From contig NZ_QWGE01000002.1 in assembly GCF_003576375.1 (NCBI RefSeq), positions 310,001 to 374,000 on the forward strand: DNA of 64,000 bases, in the 5' to 3' direction. Both the position numbers and the translations under genes were made by a program. Positions 8,680 to 18,285 of the stretch are shown piece after piece. The number at the start of each line of letters is the position of its first letter. The stretch's first letter is position 1. The notes beneath the pieces were generated by a model, which was not told the DNA's origin, ran no database searches, and saw only the letters and a list, made by a program, of their open reading frames with translations. The stretch comes from Pontibacter oryzae. Its GTDB lineage: Bacteria; Bacteroidota; Bacteroidia; Cytophagales; Hymenobacteraceae.

Positions 8680-9474
8680 ATGAAGCAATATTTAGATTTG
8701 ATGCAGCACATCCTGGATAAGGGTGTGAAGAAGGAAGACCGCACCGGCACGGGCACACTCAGCATTTTCGGGCACCAGATGCGCTTTAACCTGACCGATG
8801 GCTTCCCGTTAGTTACGACAAAAAAGGTACACCTGAAATCGATCATACACGAGCTGCTCTGGTTCCTGAAAGGCGACACGAATATTTCATACTTAAAAGA
8901 GAACGGTGTTTCTATCTGGGATGAATGGGCAGATGCGCAAGGCAACCTTGGCCCGGTTTATGGCTCGCAATGGCGCAGCTGGCCCACACCCGACGGCCGC
9001 CACATCGATCAGATCTCGCAGGTAGTTAACCAACTCAAAAACAACCCCGACTCGCGCCGCATCATTGTAAGCGCCTGGAACGTGGCCGAGATCGAAAACA
9101 TGAAGCTGCCGCCTTGCCATGCTTTTTACCAGTTTTACGTGGCCGAGGGCAAGCTGAGCTGCCAGCTTTATCAACGCTCCGCGGATGTTTTTCTGGGTGT
9201 GCCTTTTAACATCGCCTCGTATGCGCTGCTGGTACTGATGATGGCGCAGGTGACAGGCCTGGAGCCGGGTGAGTTTATCTGGACGGGCGGCGACACGCAT
9301 TTATACTTAAACCACCTAGAGCAGGCGCAAAAGCAGCTGCAGCGCGAGCCGCGCGCATTGCCGCAAATGAAGCTGAACCCCGACGTGAAGGATATCTTTG
9401 GCTTTACGTTCGAGGATTTTGAATTGGTAAACTACGACCCGCACCCAGGTATAAAAGCGCCAGTGGCCGTGTAA
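8680..9474 (+). CDS. thyA: Thymidylate synthase
   Basis: The 264-residue length is identical to E. coli ThyA. The enzyme methylates dUMP to dTMP using methylene-tetrahydrofolate. The catalytic Cys is residue 146 in [12 protein letters not shown]; the dUMP-binding [20 protein letters not shown] follows directly, and the folate-binding N-terminal part has [20 protein letters not shown]. The usual partner gene for dihydrofolate reductase is not adjacent; the next gene is an exported amidohydrolase 27 bp downstream. Start ATG at 8680 gives the canonical MKQYLDLM. Confidence 0.97.
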   Translation: MKQYLDLMQHILDKGVKKEDRTGTGTLSIFGHQMRFNLTDGFPLVTTKKVHLKSIIHELLWFLKGDTNISYLKENGVSIWDEWADAQGNLGPVYGSQWRSWPTPDGRHIDQISQVVNQLKNNPDSRRIIVSAWNVAEIENMKLPPCHAFYQFYVAEGKLSCQLYQRSADVFLGVPFNIASYALLVLMMAQVTGLEPGEFIWTGGDTHLYLNHLEQAQKQLQREPRALPQMKLNPDVKDIFGFTFEDFELVNYDPHPGIKAPVAV

Positions 9475-9501
9475 GTATACCTGTATTTCTAAACCGAAAT
9501 C

Positions 9502-10938
9502 ATGCTGAAAATATCATCTTCTTTAAAGGCTTGTATAGCCGCGCTGGCCCTTTGCTATGCCACTACGGCTGCCCATGCACAAACCTTCTCTCCGCAGGTG
9601 CGCGAGTACATTACCATGCAAGCAAATGTTATCGCCCTCACAGATGCCAAAGTGATTGACGGAACGGGCAAGCCAGCCAAACAGCATCAAACGGTTATAC
9701 TTCGCGAGGGTAAAATAGAGCAGGTTGGGGATGCGAAGAAGGTGAAAGTGCCAAAAGATGCCACGGTTATTAACTGCGCCGGCAAAACGCTTATTCCTGG
9801 CTTGGTGATGGTGCACGAGCATTTATATTATACCATCCCGATGGATAATTTCTTTAACGTAGCTCAAATGCCGGGCACGTTCACAAAGTTATACCTGGCA
9901 GCCGGGGCCACTACCATTCGTACCGCCGGAAGCATTGAGCCGCAAACAGACCTTGCACTGAAACAGCTGATCGCGGAAGGCAAGTTTATCGGCCCGGACA
10001 TGGATATTACAGCGCCATACATTGAGCGCAAGGCCTACGACATTCCGGCCCTGAACACGGTTAGCAGCACCAAAGACGCCGCCGAAACCGTAAACTTCTG
10101 GGCCGACAGAGGCTGTACATCCTTCAAAATGTATATGCACGCTACGAAGGATGACCTGAAGGCTGTTGTCCGCGAAGCCCATCAGCGCAACCTGAAAGTT
10201 ACCGGCCACTTGTGTTCCATTACTTACCGCGAGGCAGCCGAGCTTGGGATAGATAACCTGGAGCACGGGTTTATGGCCAGCACTGATTTTGTTGCCGGTA
10301 AACAGGAAAACGACTGCCCGGACGGAGCCCGCCAATCGCTGATGAAGCTAGACGTGAACAGCCCGAAAATGAAAGAACTGCAGCAGTTCCTAATAAGTAA
10401 AGGCGTGGCGGTGACATCTACTCTGCCTGTATTTGAGCCTTATACCAACCGTGAGGCCATTTTAGGAGGTGGCGAAGCAGCACTGCTGCCCGAAGTTAGG
10501 GAATCGGTGGTGAGCAAATGGAAAGCGGCACAAGGGAAAGATTCTGCCAGCGTTGCGCTGTTCACTAAAGAGCTGGCCTGGGAAAAGCAGTTCCACGATG
10601 CAGGCGGGCTGCTGATTGCAGGCACCGACCCGACAGGCGCAGGCCGTACCATCGCCGGCTATTCCAACCACCGGCAGGTTGAGTTGCTGGTAGAAGGAGG
10701 TTTTAGCCTGCCCGAGGCGATCAAGATCAGTACCTTAAACGGTGCTGTATACTTGGGCAGGGAGAATGAGATCGGTACGATTGAAAAAGGAAAGAAAGCC
10801 GACCTGGTGCTCATCGATGGTGACCTGGAAAAGGACGTAAGGCAGATTCGCAAAACCGAAACAGTTTTTAAGAACGGTGTTGGTTTTGATTCTCAGAAAA
10901 TCTTCAACTCCGTAAAAGGGAAAGTTGGCCTGAACTAA
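9502..10938 (+). CDS. Exported amidohydrolase (imidazolonepropionase-like)
   Basis: The 478-residue protein has a signal peptide ending near AAHAQ, then the metal-dependent amidohydrolase fold. The first metal motif appears as VMVHEHLYYT, where HEH replaces the common HxH; later elements are KVTGHLCS, GIDNLEHGF, and LIAGTDPTGAG with the catalytic Asp. The C-terminal sheet has the usual GTIEKGKKADLVLIDGD. Relatives are prolidase-like or imidazolonepropionase-like hydrolases of uncertain substrate, acting in the periplasm. It is 64 bp upstream of an exported MBL-fold hydrolase on the same strand, so the two may form an operon. Confidence 0.85.
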   Translation: MLKISSSLKACIAALALCYATTAAHAQTFSPQVREYITMQANVIALTDAKVIDGTGKPAKQHQTVILREGKIEQVGDAKKVKVPKDATVINCAGKTLIPGLVMVHEHLYYTIPMDNFFNVAQMPGTFTKLYLAAGATTIRTAGSIEPQTDLALKQLIAEGKFIGPDMDITAPYIERKAYDIPALNTVSSTKDAAETVNFWADRGCTSFKMYMHATKDDLKAVVREAHQRNLKVTGHLCSITYREAAELGIDNLEHGFMASTDFVAGKQENDCPDGARQSLMKLDVNSPKMKELQQFLISKGVAVTSTLPVFEPYTNREAILGGGEAALLPEVRESVVSKWKAAQGKDSASVALFTKELAWEKQFHDAGGLLIAGTDPTGAGRTIAGYSNHRQVELLVEGGFSLPEAIKISTLNGAVYLGRENEIGTIEKGKKADLVLIDGDLEKDVRQIRKTETVFKNGVGFDSQKIFNSVKGKVGLN

Positions 10939-11002
10939 GGCGTTGGTAAAGTACCAGAACATTCGATTGCATTTGCTGTTTCACATCAAACTATAAAAAA
11001 CT

Positions 11003-11767
11003 ATGAAACTGAAATCCATACTTACCCTGGCCTTAGGCTTGGCACTTGCCACGGCGCACGCGCAGCAAACAATTACCCCAGATACCATCGCAACGAAGCA
11101 AGGACCATTGGTGCTGCAACCAATAACGCATGGCACGCTGGCGCTGAGCTTTAACGGCCAAACCATTTACGTGGACCCAACCGGCGGTGCCGAGGCGTTT
11201 CAGGGTCTCGCGGCTCCAAATCTGATCCTGATCACCGACATTCATGGCGACCACCTGGACCCCAAAACCCTTGATGCGCTGCCAACCACGGGCGTAACCA
11301 TGGTGGTGCCACAAGCCGTTGCCGACAAGCTGCCAGAGAAGTATAAAAGCCAGCTAAAAGTGCTCAAGAACGGCGAAAGTGTTACAATGATAGGCATCAA
11401 TATTAAAGCCATACCGATGTATAACCTGCCCGAAAGCGCAGACGCCAGGCACACCAAAGGCCGCGGCAACGGCTATGTGCTGGAAATGGGTGGCAAACGC
11501 GTATACCTCTCCGGCGATACAGAAGGCATACCGGAAATGCGCAAGCTAAAAAACATAGACGTGGCGTTTGTAAGTATGAATCTGCCTTACACCATGGATG
11601 TAGACCAGGCTGCCGATGCCGTGCTGGACTTTAAGCCTAAAGTTATTTACCCATATCATTACCGCGGTCAGAATGGCCTGAGCGATGTAGCCTCGTTTAA
11701 GCAGCAGGTTAACGCTAAAAACAAGAAGATAGACGTCAGGCTCCGCGACTGGTACGCCAAGCAGTAA
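11003..11767 (+). CDS. Exported MBL-fold (UlaG-like) metallo-hydrolase
   Basis: The 254-residue protein has a signal peptide cleaved near AHAQQ and the beta-lactamase fold of the UlaG-like subgroup. The metal motif reads T78-D79-I80-H81-G82-D83-H84, so the first His of HxHxDH is Asp. Other metal ligands are plausible in YLSGDTEG and IYPYHYRGQNG near the C-terminus. Substrates of this periplasmic subgroup are unknown. A strong terminator follows at 11800. The preceding amidohydrolase is likely in the same transcript. Confidence 0.85.
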   Translation: MKLKSILTLALGLALATAHAQQTITPDTIATKQGPLVLQPITHGTLALSFNGQTIYVDPTGGAEAFQGLAAPNLILITDIHGDHLDPKTLDALPTTGVTMVVPQAVADKLPEKYKSQLKVLKNGESVTMIGINIKAIPMYNLPESADARHTKGRGNGYVLEMGGKRVYLSGDTEGIPEMRKLKNIDVAFVSMNLPYTMDVDQAADAVLDFKPKVIYPYHYRGQNGLSDVASFKQQVNAKNKKIDVRLRDWYAKQ

Positions 11768-11799
11768 TACGTGCAGTAACGGAGCAAACAAGTTTCAAG

Positions 11800-11834
11800 A
11801 GCACAAGTCCTTAGGGCTTGTGCTTTTTTTATTT
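11800..11834 (+). terminator. Intrinsic terminator
   Basis: AGCACAAG and CTTGTGCT pair with inner CC/GG across a short loop, followed by a T run (CTTTTTTTATTTT). It ends the amidohydrolase/MBL transcript. Confidence 0.85.
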
Positions 11835-11858
11835 TAGAGGCGTGCTAGTATATAAATT

Positions 11859-14522
11859 ATGCTATTTTTGCTGAAGTTATACAACCTTTATACTATCACG
11901 TTGAAACAAACTTTTACCCGCCCGCGCTTTAAGCAGCGCAGGAGCCTTGGGCTTGGCGCTATCCTTTTCTCCATCTCGGTTTTTGCACAAGCCCAGCAAA
12001 CAGACACGCTCCAGACAAGTTACCTTAAACTGCCGGCTTCCGCAGTAACAGATGCCTACGTAACCATCCACCCCGATAGCGTGCCCCAAGGACTGGTTCT
12101 GTTCACGGATACGTACCTGGATGGGCGGGTACCCGGGTTGCGCGTAACCGATACGGATGGAGCCCCAGGCAAAGGCAACCAACTGCTGCTACGCTATGGC
12201 ACGTCAATAACCAATAGTAACAGGCCGGTAGTTGTTCTGGATGGCTTTGTACTGGAGGAACCTATACTTTGGGATTATATTTCAGAGAGCCAGAAATCGC
12301 TGTTTGGGTACACCTATCAATCAAACCTGAATTTTATCAACCCCGATGACCTGGCCTCTATTCGGTTCGTGAAGGATGGTGCGCTGAATGCGGCTTATGG
12401 CCCGCAGGCACTAAACGGAGTGCTCTACCTCGACACTAAGAAGGGTGCGAAAGGCAAAGGTATAGGCGTCAGTTATTCTGTAACGGCTGCGCTTGCACAG
12501 CTGCGTAAAAAATCGGACAAGCCCCTTAGCGCAGCAGCTTACCGTGAGCTCATCGAGACGAAGTATCCAGACCTTACTTCTGGCTTAGGCGATGCATCCA
12601 CCGACTGGCAGGATGTGATCTATCGCCCTGCCTTTGGGCTTAATCATCAGTTAGCTGTTAGTGGCACTCTATTTAAACACGTGCCATACTATGCTTCTGT
12701 CAATCATGCCAACACGGACGGGATTATAGAAACATCCGGCTACAAACGCACGGCGCTTACTGCATCTGTAAATCCATCATTACTAAAAGATCACCTTTCG
12801 CTGCAGCTGTCTTATCGCAAAACGTTTCAGGAAGAGCGGCTGATTGATCGGCGTGCTATCTTAGAGGCCTTAAGGTTTAACCCTACGCAGCCTGTATATC
12901 AGCAGAATGAATATGGAAACTATTTTACTCATGTTGATAATGATGGAAACTATCTTGGTCATTTATTTCCGAACCCCCTTAGCCTGCTCGAGCAAAAACA
13001 TACTTATGAAGACAACGAACATGAGTTGATGCAAGCTAAACTTTCGTATAAGCTTCATTTTTATCCGGCTCTCAGTTTAAATGCACGTTATGTTAAGTAT
13101 GATCAAGATAATGATGTGGAATCATTGACAGATGCTGAACTTCCGAATCCATATTCTCCAGAGATCAGGATGAACTTAAGCGAGATTAAAAACAGTGGTA
13201 GCCAGCAGGAAGCCTACCTAAAACTCGATAAATCATTAACGGATGGCCAAAGTTTACTAAATCTCTCTTTTGGGCTTTCTAAGTTAGAGTCGGTGACCGA
13301 GACCACAGTTAGAGAAGGTTTAGGAGAGAACAGGGATTATACTCGATTCGAGAGAATGCGCTGGACTATGCAAAAGAACAAAGCACACAAACTTTACGCA
13401 CAAGGTGCTTTCAATTTTAAAGGGCGTTATACATTGAACACTGCCGTTAACCAGACATGGTCTGATAAATATTTCAGTGATGTTTCTTTAATAACTGGTG
13501 GCTTTGGTGCAGCCTGGGATATTTCTAATGAAAAGTTTTTCCCTTTGATAAAGCAGCTCAATTCGTTAAGGCTTTTTGCCAACTATCATACGTTAAGTTT
13601 GCATTACCCCGACAATGGTTCAACAGCCACTGTAGATACTAAGTATGAAAAAAGCAGCAAATATAATACAGGCTTGTCGTGGTCTATGCTGGCTGGTAGA
13701 TTAACCGGTTCAGTAAACTACTTCCGCACCCAAACGGATGATCTATTACTTTTCTGGCTATTTACATATGGAACGGGGAATATATACAGGCCTTTAAATT
13801 ATGGTGCTTTGCTGAGCAGTGGCCTGGAAACCAATATAAACTATACTTTAAAGGATAATAACAAGCTATATTGGAGTGTAGGTACTACTTTTTCAACGCT
13901 AAAAAACAAAATACTTTTTGAGGAAGAGTTAAGCAGGTTTATCATGACTGATGAAAGAAGGTGGCAGGTGCTGGAAAACGGTAAGCCTATGAATTATTTC
14001 AGCCTCTATCAGCAGCTCTACGATTCAGATGGGCACCCAGCCATGGGATTTGTAGTTGATCAAGAGGGGATTGCTATCAAAGAGCTCCGTTATTCAGCAG
14101 ATCCACAGCTTCTTTGGTCGGTGCACTCCCAATGGCGACACAACAAGATAAACGGCGGTTTATTGGTTAGCGGTATGGCAGGAAACCATGTCTATAATAC
14201 CATGGATGAATACACGGCTCGGGAGCCTTATAAACATAATACATCGACTGTGTTTGTCCAAAACGGATACAAATCTGCGCCAAGCGGCTCAAACATGTAC
14301 CTCGAAAGTGCATCCTTTGCCAGGCTGGAGTACATTCAGCTTGGCTATGACCTGGGCAAAGTATGGAAGGAGCGGGCCAGCCTGAGCCTGTCGGCGGCGG
14401 TGCAAAATGCGTTTGTCATCACAAAGTATAGCGGCCAGGACCCCGAGGTGAATGCCGGAAACAACCTGAGCCACTATCCGCAGCCGCGAACGTTCTCACT
14501 CACAGCCAAGCTGACTATCTAA
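11859..14522 (+). CDS. Short SusC/RagA-type TonB-dependent receptor without SusD partner
   Basis: Up to 887 residues. A signal peptide ends near SVFAQAQQ; the plug domain holds YLDGRVPGLRVTDTDGAPG, RPVVVLDGFVLEEP and IRFVKDGALNAAYGPQALNG, which are typical SusC plug motifs. The rest is an outer-membrane beta-barrel, ending with NAFVITKYSGQDPEVN and YPQPRTFSLTAKL. It lacks the N-terminal carboxypeptidase-regulatory-like domain of full SusC proteins, and no susD gene is near. A -7-like TATTTTTG at 11863 lies just inside the frame, so the true start may be TTG at 11901 (MKQTFTRP...). From about 12.6 to 14.3 kb the sequence is visibly AT-richer than neighbours. Confidence 0.85.
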   Translation: MLFLLKLYNLYTITLKQTFTRPRFKQRRSLGLGAILFSISVFAQAQQTDTLQTSYLKLPASAVTDAYVTIHPDSVPQGLVLFTDTYLDGRVPGLRVTDTDGAPGKGNQLLLRYGTSITNSNRPVVVLDGFVLEEPILWDYISESQKSLFGYTYQSNLNFINPDDLASIRFVKDGALNAAYGPQALNGVLYLDTKKGAKGKGIGVSYSVTAALAQLRKKSDKPLSAAAYRELIETKYPDLTSGLGDASTDWQDVIYRPAFGLNHQLAVSGTLFKHVPYYASVNHANTDGIIETSGYKRTALTASVNPSLLKDHLSLQLSYRKTFQEERLIDRRAILEALRFNPTQPVYQQNEYGNYFTHVDNDGNYLGHLFPNPLSLLEQKHTYEDNEHELMQAKLSYKLHFYPALSLNARYVKYDQDNDVESLTDAELPNPYSPEIRMNLSEIKNSGSQQEAYLKLDKSLTDGQSLLNLSFGLSKLESVTETTVREGLGENRDYTRFERMRWTMQKNKAHKLYAQGAFNFKGRYTLNTAVNQTWSDKYFSDVSLITGGFGAAWDISNEKFFPLIKQLNSLRLFANYHTLSLHYPDNGSTATVDTKYEKSSKYNTGLSWSMLAGRLTGSVNYFRTQTDDLLLFWLFTYGTGNIYRPLNYGALLSSGLETNINYTLKDNNKLYWSVGTTFSTLKNKILFEEELSRFIMTDERRWQVLENGKPMNYFSLYQQLYDSDGHPAMGFVVDQEGIAIKELRYSADPQLLWSVHSQWRHNKINGGLLVSGMAGNHVYNTMDEYTAREPYKHNTSTVFVQNGYKSAPSGSNMYLESASFARLEYIQLGYDLGKVWKERASLSLSAAVQNAFVITKYSGQDPEVNAGNNLSHYPQPRTFSLTAKLTI

Positions 14523-14992
14523 AAACTATCCGGTGCACCTTTCTGCCCCGCCGTAAACGATACGTTCATGATATCTCCTGTCTGGCGCTCGATCATTTGG
14601 GGCAGCACGGCGCGGGTGATATAGTACGGCTCCTCCAGGTTTACCTGGATGATGCTTTCCCACTTGGCTGGCTCCATCTCCAGAAACTTGCCAAACGCGC
14701 CTACGCCAGCGTTGTTTATCAGTATGTCGATGGCGCTAAACTGCTGGTGCACATCGTCCACGGCCTTGTTCACGGCTTCCATATCCGTCACGTCAGCCGT
14801 TACCACAGCGGCCTTTACGCCATACTTTTTCACTGCTTCGGCAACCTCTTCCAGTTGGCTTGGGGTGCGGGCCATGAGCCCAACGTTCACGCCTTCCAGG
14901 GCAAGCGCTAGAGTCACTGCACGACCAAGTCCTTTGCCGGCACCGGTCACCAGCGCGTTCTTTCCTATTATAGATTCTATAGTCTCTTTCTT
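14519..14992 (-). pseudogene. Truncated short-chain dehydrogenase/reductase (FabG-like) pseudogene
   Basis: The remnant begins with coding-like codons up to about 14992 (KKETIESIIGKNALVTGAG) but has no ATG, GTG or TTG before the NAD-binding motif TGAGKGLG. It continues through the NNAG motif ([13 protein letters not shown]) and then breaks after MNVSFTAGQKGAP, followed by DSF and a stop. The catalytic Ser region has become SF, and the YxxxK motif and the whole C-terminal third are missing. The break lies within about 15 bp of the stop codon of the convergent SusC-like gene, and the two stop codons interlock. I read this as a dead gene whose 3' end was lost in a rearrangement. Confidence 0.8.
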
Positions 14993-15100
14993 TAAAGTTT
15001 GTAGCTACAAATATGTCAATTATCGCTGATTGGGCTAAAAGCAACTCTTGCAAAGTATGGTTTTGTGCCAGCCCCAAATTCCGCCAAGTATAAATGCCGT

Positions 15101-15141
15101 AAAAAAAACACGCCCAGCCAATTTGATTTGGCCGGGCGTGT
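15101..15141 (-). terminator. Intrinsic terminator of the M4 protease gene
   Basis: On the minus strand, ACACGCCCGGCC pairs with GGCTGGGCGTGT (one mismatch) and is followed by eight T residues. It lies 22 bp after the protease stop codon. Confidence 0.85.
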
Positions 15142-15162
15142 AATTAAAGTTTAAACGGATGC

Positions 15163-18100
15163 TTACTGCTTAATAAAGCGCTGATGGTGTTGTTTCTGTC
15201 CATCGAATATCTCGATCAGGTAAACCCCTTTGGAAAGGTTAGAGACATTGATCTGGTAGTTGCCTTCTTCCAATTGCTGCTGCATGATCTCGGCACCCGT
15301 TATACTTAGCACGCGCAAGCTGGCTCCCCGTAAGGCCGAGGATACGCGCACGTAATCAGTTGCCGGGTTAGGGTATACCAGGTCAGTGGCCACAAGCTCG
15401 TTGCCAAGCCTATCCGATTTTATACTTTGCGTGCTGGTAATGCCTGCGTTGGCACTGTTGCTGATGTTCACTGTGTAATCTTCTACCTCGCCGTAGCTAA
15501 AGGTTTCGCAGGAGGTCTGGGAGGTGCGGTATTTCATGGAAACGCGCATGCGGGTAGTGCCCAGAGCCGCCGACGATGGCACTGTAACCGTCGCGCTAAG
15601 CGTGCCGCTACTGGAGCTGGTGCCACTTACTACTTCCTCGCCGCTATCATCAAAGTCTCCATCCTTGTTAAAGTCAATCCACACTTTCCAGGACTCAGTG
15701 TAAGCTCTGCCAGAGTAGCCTGCGCTAAAGTATATGGTATTGCTGCTGCCCGGTGCCACGGTGCCAACCATGGCTGTATTGTCCTTGTAACCGCCATCGG
15801 AGCCAGAGCTGCGGTCTATACCTGCAAACCGTACCAGATCAATCCACTCGTAGTTGGCGTTGTTGCCTTTGGAGGTACAGTAGCTTACCGTAGCCGATGT
15901 GGTTGTGAAGGTGGCAGATGCGGAATAGGCTGAGCTGCCGCTGCTGCAAACACTGCTAACCTGAAACTCATAGGTTGTGCCTGGCGTGAGGCCGCTAAGC
16001 GCGTAAGAGGTAGCCGTGCTGGTTGCTGTGCTCCATGAGGATGTTCCGGTTGGCCTGTGGCGTATGCTGTAGCTGTTTGCGCTGGTTACTGCGCCCCAGC
16101 TTAGTGTAGCGCCGCTGCTGCTAACGCCAGAGCTGGCAAGGCTGGCTGGCACATCGCAGGTGGCTGGCGGAGCGCCGGTGAAGCTTACCGTATAGTCTTC
16201 CACCTCGCCATAGCTAAACGACTCGCAGGCTGTTTGCGCACCGTTATACTTCATGGAAACCCGCATGCGTGTGCTGCCAGTGGCAGAAGCCGCAATATTT
16301 AGCGTACCGGATACGGCAGACTTGCTCATGCTGCCTGCGTCGAAGGCTAATTCTCCGGCATCATCAAAGTCACCGTCCTTGTTATAGTCAATCCATATTT
16401 TCCAGTATTCGTTGTAGGTGGTGCCTGCAAAACCAGGCGTTAAGGTAATGGCATTGTTGCTACCGGCGCTTAGGTTTATGGTGTTGCTTGTAAAGTCGGT
16501 GTAACCCGCTGCGCCGGAGGTTTTAGTGAAGCTTCCGATTTTCACGCTGGCAATCCACTCGTAAGATGAGTTGTTGCCCTGCGAGGTGCAGTACGAGATT
16601 TCGCCATACTTACCGCCAATGCCTACTGCGTTCCAGGCATTGGTTGTTTGTATCTCCTCGTTAGAGCCATCGCCATACAAATCCTCAGCGGCTTTTATGG
16701 CAAATGCACGCGCGTCAGCATAGTTTGAGTTGGAGGTCATGTACACGCTTTCCATGCGATATACGATTTTAGCTGCCTCCTCAATCCCAATGCCGGACAC
16801 GTTATAGCTTACGCCGTTATCGTTGGTGCCGGATTTGCCTACTGAGAGTATGTAGAACCAATGGTTGATAACGCCGCTGTTAGTATGCACGCCACCGTTA
16901 TCGCCAGAACCAGCATACCAGTTTATACCTTTGTAAGTATCTGGCTGGCCCTCAGCCTTAGGGTTTATCATGGAGCGGAGCGAGGGGCGTTGTTTGTCTA
17001 TGTCCTCACCGATCAGCCAAGTTGCCTTCTCTGGGGCAGCGTAATACTCCACGGCAGCTCCCCAAATATCAGACAGGCCCTCGTTAAGCGCTCCAGATTC
17101 ATAGCTATAGACCAGGTCTGCAGTGTAGGTGCATACGGCATGGCCAATTTCATGCGCGCCTACGTCCAGGCTAGTTAAGGCGTCGAAACGGGTCGCACCG
17201 TCGCCATAGGTCATTACAGAGCCGTTCCAGAAGGCGTTCTCGTAGTTTTTATCGAAATGCACATAACTTTTGATTTTTGCACCGTTTCCGTCGTAGCTAT
17301 TGCGGTTGTGCTTGTTTTTGAAGTAATCGAAGGTCATCTGGGCAGCCCAGTGTGCATCCAGAGCGGCGTTGTCTTTAGCAGAATTGTTATACTCGCCAGA
17401 GGTCCAGTTATTGTCAGTGTCAGTAAAGTCAGTAGCGTTATTATAACTGGTTCCTGTGTTACAGTTGTAGGTTTCCACGCCGCTGCCCCGGGTATAGTCG
17501 CGTAAGCGGTAGGAGCCACTGAAGCTATCGGTGGTTATGGTTTTAGAACCGCTGTAACGCGTGGCTGCGGTAGCAGTAGCTGATGCGTGCTTTATGATGG
17601 CATCTTTATGTACTACTTCTCCTGTATGTGCATCCACATAAATGTAGTCGCGGCTAACAGGTTGTTGGGCGTATACATCAAACTTCCAAGCCAACACATT
17701 TTTGCCCTGCTTGTCTTTGTCGTTGCTTAGGTAGTTCTTTACAATTACCAACTCACCCTCGGGGTAGAAAGTTGCTTTTTTGTCTGCTTTCAGTTGCTTT
17801 ACCCAGGCTTCTTGTTCCGGTACCTGCCACATGTATGTTTTGGCACCCACAAAGGCCATAGCGCGTTGCAAGGCAGCCCGTACCGATACAGTAGGAATTG
17901 TGCTCAGATCCCTAATTTTCTTTAATTCGCCGCTCATTGCCTGCACCATGCCGTTTTTAGAATGCACTGTGTAGTCCCCATACTCCACGCGTACACCTTT
18001 GTAAAACTGACCATAGCGCTGGTGCTGATAACCGAGTTCATCGACACTTTGCCGCATTGGCCGGAGATCGTCTTCTGCGGATAAACCTAAATAGGAACGC

Positions 18101-18285
18101 AGTGCTTGGCTGGATTCACTTACCCGCAGGCTTTGATTGCCCGAATTTTTGAATTCTATAAGTTTTGGAGAGCCGTTAGCTTCTTCTAAACTCGATTTAA
18201 CGCGTTCCTGCTGTTGTGCCTGCGCAGGAACAGTACAGGTTAGGCCGCCCACAAGGAACGAAGCCAACAAGTAAACTTTTCTCAT
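15163..18285 (-). CDS. Secreted M4 (thermolysin-type) metalloprotease with GEVED, FN3 and T9SS sorting domains
   Basis: The 1040-residue precursor starts with a signal peptide (to about residue 23), then an FTP/PepSY propeptide (about 45-205). The M4 catalytic domain has HEIGH at about 377 and the third zinc ligand in NEGLSDIWG. Next come a GEVED domain (about 560-690, ending YGEVEDYTV), a fibronectin type III domain (about 705-790), a second GEVED domain (about 800-945) and a C-terminal type IX secretion sorting domain (VYPNPATDYVRVSS to GVYLIEIFDGQ). It should be secreted through the type IX system and digest extracellular protein. It is monocistronic, with its own terminator and a 313-bp AT-rich upstream region. 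Confidence 0.95.
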   Translation of the reverse strand: MRKVYLLASFLVGGLTCTVPAQAQQQERVKSSLEEANGSPKLIEFKNSGNQSLRVSESSQALRSYLGLSAEDDLRPMRQSVDELGYQHQRYGQFYKGVRVEYGDYTVHSKNGMVQAMSGELKKIRDLSTIPTVSVRAALQRAMAFVGAKTYMWQVPEQEAWVKQLKADKKATFYPEGELVIVKNYLSNDKDKQGKNVLAWKFDVYAQQPVSRDYIYVDAHTGEVVHKDAIIKHASATATAATRYSGSKTITTDSFSGSYRLRDYTRGSGVETYNCNTGTSYNNATDFTDTDNNWTSGEYNNSAKDNAALDAHWAAQMTFDYFKNKHNRNSYDGNGAKIKSYVHFDKNYENAFWNGSVMTYGDGATRFDALTSLDVGAHEIGHAVCTYTADLVYSYESGALNEGLSDIWGAAVEYYAAPEKATWLIGEDIDKQRPSLRSMINPKAEGQPDTYKGINWYAGSGDNGGVHTNSGVINHWFYILSVGKSGTNDNGVSYNVSGIGIEEAAKIVYRMESVYMTSNSNYADARAFAIKAAEDLYGDGSNEEIQTTNAWNAVGIGGKYGEISYCTSQGNNSSYEWIASVKIGSFTKTSGAAGYTDFTSNTINLSAGSNNAITLTPGFAGTTYNEYWKIWIDYNKDGDFDDAGELAFDAGSMSKSAVSGTLNIAASATGSTRMRVSMKYNGAQTACESFSYGEVEDYTVSFTGAPPATCDVPASLASSGVSSSGATLSWGAVTSANSYSIRHRPTGTSSWSTATSTATSYALSGLTPGTTYEFQVSSVCSSGSSAYSASATFTTTSATVSYCTSKGNNANYEWIDLVRFAGIDRSSGSDGGYKDNTAMVGTVAPGSSNTIYFSAGYSGRAYTESWKVWIDFNKDGDFDDSGEEVVSGTSSSSGTLSATVTVPSSAALGTTRMRVSMKYRTSQTSCETFSYGEVEDYTVNISNSANAGITSTQSIKSDRLGNELVATDLVYPNPATDYVRVSSALRGASLRVLSITGAEIMQQQLEEGNYQINVSNLSKGVYLIEIFDGQKQHHQRFIKQ

